A stretch of 64,000 bases of DNA from Propionicimonas sp020161015 (GTDB lineage Bacteria > Actinomycetota > Actinomycetes > Propionibacteriales > Propionibacteriaceae). A program made the translations under genes and the position numbers. The stretch is taken from the NCBI RefSeq assembly GCF_964266745.1, contig NZ_CAXWGX010000029.1, positions 1 to 64,000 on the forward strand, given 5' to 3'. Below the pieces are notes generated by a model. The model saw only the letters and a program-made list of their open reading frames with translations, searched no databases and was not told where the DNA came from. This document shows positions 58,581 through 64,000 of the stretch, in pieces. Position 1 is the first letter of the stretch. Each line of letters starts with the position of its first letter.

Positions 58581-61500
58581 AGGGGCTGGCGACCGACGGT
58601 CCCGACGATCCCCGCACGGTAGGCGTCACTGCTGAACTTGTCGTACTCGGCCTGGGCCGCCTCGATCCGCTTCGGCACGTCGAGGCGCACGGACGGCTCC
58701 TCGTTCCCCGGTGTGGTGATGAACTTCTGCAGCGCCTCCAGGCCGGCCTGCGCGCGGGAGGCCGCGGCGGCCTGCTTGGCGTCCAGGCGGGCCGCGTACC
58801 AGTCGGAGGCGAGGATGGCCTCGCGCTCGAACAGCGCCCGGAACTCCGGCGAGTGCAGCGTCCAGCCCTCCGCGGAGGCGCCGTGGGCCATGATCTCCAG
58901 CAGCGCACGCACCGGCGGGATCGCCAGGTCCACCGTGCCGTCGTCGAAGTACGACCGCGCCACCCGCTCGTGGGTGGCGATGATCGTGGCCACGGACTCG
59001 GCGTAGACGTCGGCGTCCTGGAGCTCCGGCCGCAGCATCTCCTCGGTGAACACCGCGTGCGGGTGCAGGAAGATCCGGCCGAAGTACTTCCGCGAGAACG
59101 CCTGCGTCATGCGGTAGCCCAGCCGGCTGGCCAGCACCTGGGTGCCGTTGTGCTCGAAGTCCTCGATCCGCTCCAGGGCGCCCTCGGCGATCAGCGCTGC
59201 GGCGCTGCGCTCGGCAGGGGTCATCCGCGAGAACACCTCCGGCACCAGCATCGAGATGTCGTGGTCGACGCGCACGTGCGGCCCGACGTACCCCGCGCAC
59301 GACACCCAGCCGTCGTACCCGGTGAGGGCGAACGACAGCAGCGCGGCGTTCAGGTCGAGCACGGCCGGCATCGCGTTGAACGGGCCCTTGGTCATCGCAC
59401 CCTCCGAGCCCGCGCCCGTCGTGGAGGGCGACTTGCCGGTCATCGAGGAGATGAACTCCGCGAACAGCTCCGGCAGCTCCATGTAGTGCAACGGGTTGTA
59501 CGAGCACAACGGCGGGACGGGGCCGTCCGGCGGGTTGTTCCGGCGGCCGGCGGCGACGACGTCGACCGGCAGCGGCAGCGGGCTGCCCGCGGGCAGCCGC
59601 CGGACGAGGTGGCCGGCCAGGTCGGCCACGGCCGTCGCGGCCGCGTTCGTCCGGTCGGGGCGCTTCTGCAGGTAGCGCGGGTTCTTGCTGGGCTTCCCGT
59701 CCACCAGGCGCGGGTTGGCCGAGCACACGAAGTAGTTCGGCGAGCGCCCGTCCGGGCTGTCGGCGAAGGTGCTGACGAGGCTGCGCATCGGCTCGGTGAA
59801 CTGGCTGAAGGCCACCGCGTCGTCGCGCATCTCGCGGGCGTCGTCCCTTGTCAGCGGCTGGAAGTTGGACAGGAACGTGCCGCGGGCTGCGATGTCGGCC
59901 TCCGCCTGCTTGTCGTAGCCGCGGTGGATCGCGTCGTCCGGGCGCTGGAAGAGGAGGTTCTCGCAGTTCTCCACCAGCTTGTAGGAGCGGTCCTCGTCGA
60001 GCCCGAGCATGTGGCCGCCGATCACCACCGACGCGGTGATGTCGTCCTCGGTCTGCACCTTCACCGCCGGGTTGAAGTCGTGGCGCAGGCCGAACAACCG
60101 CCAGGAGCCGTCCGCGTCGAACCCGACGCGGAGCATGTTCACCATGATCTTCTCGCCGTCCAGGCGCAGGTTGATGCCGCGGCGGCCGTTGATGATGCCC
60201 ACGGTGAAATGGCTGCGCCAGTCGCCGCCCCACTCGGGACGGTAGAAGCGCTTCACCACGAAGACGAGCTCCTTGACGTGCTGCGGGATGGAGTCCAGCC
60301 AGGCGTTGAACTCCGCGGTGTACTCGGTCGCGGACGGGGTGAGCAGCTTGATCACGCTGCCGATCGAGCGGTCGTCGGAAAGGATCGGGCGCTGGTCGCG
60401 GCCGCGCTCGCCCGGGTCGGCGAACCGGTCGGAGAAGTCGCGGGCGAGGATCTCCGCGACCGCGTCCATGTCGGCGTCGTAGTCGGGGGAGTAGGCGTTG
60501 CCGAAGATGAAGGCGTCGGTGATCGCCTTCGAGATCTCCGACTTCCCGCCGCCGGACACCGTGGCCGGCTTGTGGCAGTGGGTGGCCGTCGCGACCGTGC
60601 CGACCAGGCTCCACTGGGTGCGGTCGGACGCCTGCTGCACCATCCGCACCTGGTAGCCCGACGGCGTGAGGTAGGTCCTGTCCGCGCGCAGGCGGATCGA
60701 GCCGGCCGAGCCGTCGGGGTTCGTCCACGCGACGGTGAGGGTGCGCAGCGAGAAGGTCGGGCCGTCCGGCACGACGATGATGTGCGGCTGCTCCAGATCG
60801 GTGGCGTGCCCCTCCGGCTGGGGCACGAACCGCTGAGGGTCGCGCTCGACGACGGCCTGCACGGTGTAGTCCTCGCCCGCCGGTGAGACGGTGTACTCCT
60901 GGCCGAGGTTGTAGCTGGGGTAGACCAGGGCACCGCCGGCGTGCTCCTCCTCCGCGTTGCCGAAGAGGTTGGCCGAGTAGCTGACCTGGGTCTTCACCTC
61001 CTTCTTGCAGTAGCCGAAGTAGTTGTCCGCGATCACCGTGACGATGACGCCCCGCTCGTCGCGCGCGCATGCCTTGAACGCCTGGCCGCCGTTGTAGCAC
61101 TCGTCCTCGTGCTCCCAGCACATGCCGTCGCGGCGCTGGCGCGCGGTCGCCTCGCTCACGTGCGGCAGGCCCAAGGACTTCTTGGTGACCCGGGTCAGGT
61201 GCGGGGCGAGGATGACCGCGCCGGTGTGGCCCGTCCAGGTCTCGGGCGCGAGCGAGGCGTCGTTCTCGGGCAGGTACGGGTCGCCGCCGTTGCCGAAGAT
61301 GCCCTCGACGAAGTCGAGGTTGGCCACCAGGCCGCCCGGCACGATGAAGCGGGTCTCCATCCGCTTCTCGCGCACCCAGCCGGGCACGGCCGGGGCGACG
61401 AGCGGACGCAGCTGGAGCGAGACGAAGCACGCCGCCGGCCTCGCCTGGTTGGCGGTGTAGGGCAGCACCATGTCGACCTCGGGCGGCTGGAAGGCGAGGT

Positions 61501-61963
61501 CGAGCAGGCGCGCGAAGACCGCCTTCGGCACCGCGAGCTTGTCGTCGGGGATGGGCAGCCCGCCCTCGGCGATGTGGAACACGCCCGCGGTCGTGCGGCG
61601 GTCGTTGGCCGGGTTGTGCAGCACGCCGTTCGCCAGCCGGTAGCTGGTGAGCAGCGGCGAGGAGTAGACGTCGGAGTCCGAGGGCAGCGACAGGGCGCGC
61701 GCCAGGCCGGGCTCGTCCAGCACGAAGGTCCGCCGGGGCAGCTTCGGCGACAGGCCGGTGTCGGCCAGGTAGTCGTCCAGCCAGTTCTGGATGCGGGCGT
61801 CCGCGGCGCACAACCGGTCGGCCAGCCGGCGGCTCAGCTCCCGCTGGCGGGCCAGGATCGGCGCAACCAGCTTCGCCGTCGCCGAGTCCTGGACCTCCGT
61901 GGGCGTGGGCAGTCCGAGCTGGGCGAGGCGGAGGTAGATGGCGGCGTGTTCGATGTGGGCCAT
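58577..61963 (-). CDS. Probable PPi-type phosphoenolpyruvate carboxykinase
   Basis: A 1128-residue soluble protein with no classical PEPCK signature at the start. Notable stretches: ATHCHKPATVSGGGKSEISK (about 460-480, a P-loop-like Gly/Lys site), a SDDRSIGSVIKLLTPSATEY segment, GRRGINLRLDGEKIMVNMLR, and GKSPSTTGAGSEGAMTKGPF. Size and pattern fit the GTP/ATP-independent, pyrophosphate-linked PEPCK of Propionibacterium and Entamoeba (PEP carboxytransphosphorylase), which interconverts PEP + CO2 + Pi with oxaloacetate + PPi. The assignment rests on recall of that family and on operon linkage with nifJ; a large hypothetical protein is the alternative. Confidence 0.65.
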   Translation of the reverse strand: MAHIEHAAIYLRLAQLGLPTPTEVQDSATAKLVAPILARQRELSRRLADRLCAADARIQNWLDDYLADTGLSPKLPRRTFVLDEPGLARALSLPSDSDVYSSPLLTSYRLANGVLHNPANDRRTTAGVFHIAEGGLPIPDDKLAVPKAVFARLLDLAFQPPEVDMVLPYTANQARPAACFVSLQLRPLVAPAVPGWVREKRMETRFIVPGGLVANLDFVEGIFGNGGDPYLPENDASLAPETWTGHTGAVILAPHLTRVTKKSLGLPHVSEATARQRRDGMCWEHEDECYNGGQAFKACARDERGVIVTVIADNYFGYCKKEVKTQVSYSANLFGNAEEEHAGGALVYPSYNLGQEYTVSPAGEDYTVQAVVERDPQRFVPQPEGHATDLEQPHIIVVPDGPTFSLRTLTVAWTNPDGSAGSIRLRADRTYLTPSGYQVRMVQQASDRTQWSLVGTVATATHCHKPATVSGGGKSEISKAITDAFIFGNAYSPDYDADMDAVAEILARDFSDRFADPGERGRDQRPILSDDRSIGSVIKLLTPSATEYTAEFNAWLDSIPQHVKELVFVVKRFYRPEWGGDWRSHFTVGIINGRRGINLRLDGEKIMVNMLRVGFDADGSWRLFGLRHDFNPAVKVQTEDDITASVVIGGHMLGLDEDRSYKLVENCENLLFQRPDDAIHRGYDKQAEADIAARGTFLSNFQPLTRDDAREMRDDAVAFSQFTEPMRSLVSTFADSPDGRSPNYFVCSANPRLVDGKPSKNPRYLQKRPDRTNAAATAVADLAGHLVRRLPAGSPLPLPVDVVAAGRRNNPPDGPVPPLCSYNPLHYMELPELFAEFISSMTGKSPSTTGAGSEGAMTKGPFNAMPAVLDLNAALLSFALTGYDGWVSCAGYVGPHVRVDHDISMLVPEVFSRMTPAERSAAALIAEGALERIEDFEHNGTQVLASRLGYRMTQAFSRKYFGRIFLHPHAVFTEEMLRPELQDADVYAESVATIIATHERVARSYFDDGTVDLAIPPVRALLEIMAHGASAEGWTLHSPEFRALFEREAILASDWYAARLDAKQAAAASRAQAGLEALQKFITTPGNEEPSVRLDVPKRIEAAQAEYDKFSSDAYRAGIVGTVGRQPL

Positions 61964-62107
61964 GCCCCTATTCTCGACGGCCCGGCCCGCGCCGTCCCGC
62001 GGGTCTCGCCGCTGCCGTGCCGACTTGACGCACCGGGACGCGCCTTCCTGCTCCCCGGGATGTCGAATTCCGTACGCGTTGTGCCCGGCGGCCGGTACCC
62101 TCGCCAC

Positions 62108-62749
62108 ATGGTTCAGGCATTGGACCAGGTCTGGGTAGGGGTGGCCGAAATCGGCCTGGGCCTGGTTTTCTGTTTCATCGGGCACTCCGCCGCCAGGGTT
62201 GTCCTCGCGGTCTGGGGCGCGCTCGTCGGGTTCTTCGCCGGGAGCCTGCTCTACGTCGTGCTGCTGCCCAGGGTCGAGGGCCAGGTGTTCGCCGCCGTCC
62301 CGTGGTGGGCGTACGCGATCGGGATGGCCCTGCTCCTGGCCTGGCTGTCCTTCGCCTTCTACGCCGTCGGCGTGCTCATCTCGATGGGGGCGGTCGGCTG
62401 GGCGCTGGGGCAGTTCCTCTCGGCCACCTTCAACATGCCCTCGTGGATGACGTTCGGGATGGGCCTGGTGGTCGCGGCCGGACTGGTCATGGTCGGCTGG
62501 ACGCTCAACCTGCCCAAGGTGCTGCTCGTCGTCCTGACCGCCGTCGTCGGGGCGGGCGCGATCCTGGACGGCGTCCAGTCGCTGATAGGCCAGCGGCTGG
62601 ACTGGTTCAGCCAGATGGGCTGGAAGACCGACCCGACGATCCACGCGGCGTGGACGGTCGCCTTCGTCGTGCTCGCGGGTGCGGGCATGTTCGTGCAATT
62701 CCGCCAGCAGTCGGAGGACAACCTGCGCGACGCGTACAAGCGCGCCTGA
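62108..62749 (+). CDS. DUF4203/TMEM198-like membrane protein
   Basis: A 213-residue protein with seven or so helices: IGLGLVFCFIGHSAARVVLA, WALVGFFAGSLLYVV-type repeats and a charged C-terminus (QQSEDNLRDAYKRA). The architecture resembles DUF4203 proteins of unknown function. It is divergent from the PEPCK gene. ATG 62108 has no strong ribosome site. Confidence 0.7.
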   Translation: MVQALDQVWVGVAEIGLGLVFCFIGHSAARVVLAVWGALVGFFAGSLLYVVLLPRVEGQVFAAVPWWAYAIGMALLLAWLSFAFYAVGVLISMGAVGWALGQFLSATFNMPSWMTFGMGLVVAAGLVMVGWTLNLPKVLLVVLTAVVGAGAILDGVQSLIGQRLDWFSQMGWKTDPTIHAAWTVAFVVLAGAGMFVQFRQQSEDNLRDAYKRA

Positions 62750-62780
62750 CGCCCGCTGCCGACCCCCTAGGATCGGCGCC

Positions 62781-63164
62781 ATGCTGATCGTGACCACGAA
62801 CGACGTGCCGGGGTACCGGATCGAGGCCGTGCTGGGGGAGGTCATGGGGATGACCGTCCGCAGCGCCAACATCGGCGCGAACATCATCGCCGGCTTCCGG
62901 GCCATCGGTGGCGGAGAGGTCGACGAGTACACCCGCCTCGTCTACGAGAGCCGGCAGCAGGTCATGCAGCGGATGTGGCAGGACGCCGTGTCACGCGGCG
63001 CGAACGCCATCGTGATGATGCGCTTCGACACCGGCGAGATCGGCCAGGCCTTCTCGGAGGTGTGCGCCTACGGGACGGCGGTCGTGGTCGAGCCGATCCC
63101 CCAGGGCCAGCCGGGCGCGACCAGGCAGTCGGCCGGCGTCGCCGCCCAGGCCGCGCAGCGCTGA
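62781..63164 (+). CDS. YbjQ/UPF0145 heavy-metal-binding-fold protein
   Basis: A 127-residue protein: MLIVTTNDVPGYRIEAVLGE, GMTVRSANIGANIIAGFRAI, GGEVDEYTRLVYESRQQVMQ and GANAIVMMRFDTGEI. All are core YbjQ motifs; the fold forms pentamers of unknown function. A C-terminal Ala/Gln tail is added. It follows the membrane protein by 31 nt. Confidence 0.9.
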   Translation: MLIVTTNDVPGYRIEAVLGEVMGMTVRSANIGANIIAGFRAIGGGEVDEYTRLVYESRQQVMQRMWQDAVSRGANAIVMMRFDTGEIGQAFSEVCAYGTAVVVEPIPQGQPGATRQSAGVAAQAAQR

Positions 63165-63180
63165 GCCCGCGACCGCCTGC

Positions 63181-63456
63181 TCAGCCCTTGGCCTTGGGCC
63201 CCTCCGGCGGCGGCAGCTTGCGCCGGAAGGTTGCGGACTCCCCCGGCTCGGCCGGCGGCGCGTCACCACGCCGGATGTCGAGGAAGCCCTTCACGCCGCG
63301 GTAGGTCGCGACGACGCCCATGCCGATGATCGCCCAGTCGAGCAGGCTGAAGTCGCCGGTCGTCCCGCTGGTCGTCATCAGGAAGTAGATCCCGGCGATG
63401 ATCGCCAGGGGTCCCACGACCACGTACATCCATGCCTGCCGCTTCGGATCCTCCAC
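63181..63456 (-). CDS. Small two-helix membrane protein
   Basis: A 91-residue protein with hydrophobic segments at about 10-27 (VVVGPLAIIAGIYFLMTT) and 39-55 and a basic, Pro-rich cytoplasmic tail ending PEGPKAKG. Family not recognised. It reads convergent with ybjQ-like gene and follows the phosphatase gene on its strand. Confidence 0.65.
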   Translation of the reverse strand: MEDPKRQAWMYVVVGPLAIIAGIYFLMTTSGTTGDFSLLDWAIIGMGVVATYRGVKGFLDIRRGDAPPAEPGESATFRRKLPPPEGPKAKG

Positions 63457-63507
63457 GCGCGCAGCCTAGCCGCTCGGGAGCCCCCGGCCCACGCCGGGCG
63501 GGCGTCC

Positions 63508-64000
63508 TCAGCCGACGACGAGCCTGGCCCGCAGCGCGGCGAGCTCATCGGCGCTGAGCCCCACGCCGCGCGTCAGGTAACGGTGCACCGAGCCGTAGCG
63601 ATGGCGGGCGGTCGCCAGCCCGGCCTCGAGGTAGGAGGCGCGGAGCCGTTCGAGCTCCTTCACCACCCCGGCCCGCCGGCTGCCGGACGCGGCGCGCGCG
63701 GCGTCCACCTTCCGCTGGATCTCGGCTGCCCGGTAGGTGTTCGAGAGCAGGTACTGCTCGACGATCGTGTCGGTGGGCACCCCCGCGACGACCTGGAGCA
63801 TGGCCGACACCCAGCCGGTGCGGTCCTTGCCGTGGGTGCAGTGGATCACCACCGGGCCGTCGGCGGCGATGATCGCGCGCAGCACGCGGGCCAGCGCGCG
63901 ACGCTGGGCCGCCACCGTGACGAACCGCCGGTTCATCTCCCGCATGTGGGCCCGCGCCTGCGCGGCGGTGCGCAGCCCGGACGTGCTCAGCGACCGGCCG
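63508..64000 (-). CDS. Tyrosine/dual-specificity phosphatase, 5' end cut by window
   Basis: At least 163 codons, open to the window edge. The active-site loop HCTHGKDRTGW (Cys nucleophile, Arg) is that of the bacterial Tyr-phosphatase/PtpB-like family with HCxxGKDRTG. A C-terminal ~80-residue helical part follows. An internal ATG at 63945 exists, but the frame continues upstream with plausible protein (GRSLSTSGLRTAAQARAHMR), so the true start is beyond 64000. Confidence 0.85.
   Translation of the reverse strand, partial: GRSLSTSGLRTAAQARAHMREMNRRFVTVAAQRRALARVLRAIIAADGPVVIHCTHGKDRTGWVSAMLQVVAGVPTDTIVEQYLLSNTYRAAEIQRKVDAARAASGSRRAGVVKELERLRASYLEAGLATARHRYGSVHRYLTRGVGLSADELAALRARLVVG

Noticed and set aside
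61964..62932. N-terminal extension of the PPi-PEPCK-like frame to 62932
   Set aside because: The extension is antisense to the membrane-protein gene at 62108-62749 and shows shadow-type composition; ATG 61963 gives a sensible start.
1..64000. CRISPR array, rRNA genes, complete tRNA genes
   Set aside because: No regularly spaced repeats, no rRNA signature and no full cloverleaf were seen by eye; only the tRNA-Pro-like 3' fragment at 6107-6128.

Overview
The window is 64 kb of dense, G+C-rich chromosome with GTG starts and many 4-nt ATGA/GTGA gene overlaps, which points to a high-GC actinobacterium. A member of the Propionibacteriaceae is the best guess. The main reason is a ~1,130-residue protein that I read as a pyrophosphate-type PEP carboxykinase (the propionibacterial PEP carboxytransphosphorylase), coupled to pyruvate:ferredoxin oxidoreductase. 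Mycothiol-type arsenate reductases and a DUF1048-PadR-Drr exporter cluster also fit actinobacteria. The organism is inferred, not proven.

1-6.1 kb is an accessory island. It opens exactly at the tip of a complete IS21-family element (1-2517), which interrupts an excisionase-like gene. A BrnT-like toxin/antitoxin-like pair follows. Next comes a run of four tiny proline-rich proteins that share a PPPDR-x-WVTT motif and mostly overlap; the last overlaps a three-helix membrane protein. A tyrosine recombinase and a tRNA-Pro-like 3' end (attachment site) close the island. The mini-protein/membrane-protein operon is the best candidate for an undescribed system.

6.3-14.6 kb is a beta-glucoside locus: ROK regulator, sugar ABC importer and GH1 enzyme on one strand, with a divergent GH3 enzyme. 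14.5-22.6 kb holds MarR/EamA with twin operators, a kinase/M23-like/aminotransferase fusion, a VOC protein, a DrrAB-type exporter with DUF1048 and PadR proteins, and a cold-shock gene. 22.7-26.2 kb is an arsenic island with three arsenate reductases (one fused to ArsR), an ArsR repressor, an ArsP-like permease and a redox mini-protein.

26.2-32.9 kb has a rhodanese facing a cysteine-desulfurase-like operon across a CsoR/CstR-type operator. It is followed by a two-component system flanked by a DUF2202 protein and an Fe-S membrane protein, whose promoters share CTTCAC repeats. 32.9-41.6 kb holds an AhpD-like protein, lgt, a LigD-type polymerase, an SsuABC-like importer ending in an Rrf2 regulator, 1-phosphofructokinase, a PAS protein and a NifX-like protein. 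41.6-45.9 kb is an FrcBCAK-like sugar importer/kinase operon, possibly working with the phosphofructokinase. 46.4-50.3 kb is a thiamine ABC importer under a TPP riboswitch. 50.4-64 kb has a HerA-like ATPase, a ferredoxin-reductase-like flavoprotein, an HTH-less LysR-like protein, the PPi-PEPCK/NifJ/DHOD-like operon, small membrane and YbjQ proteins, and a phosphatase cut by the window edge.
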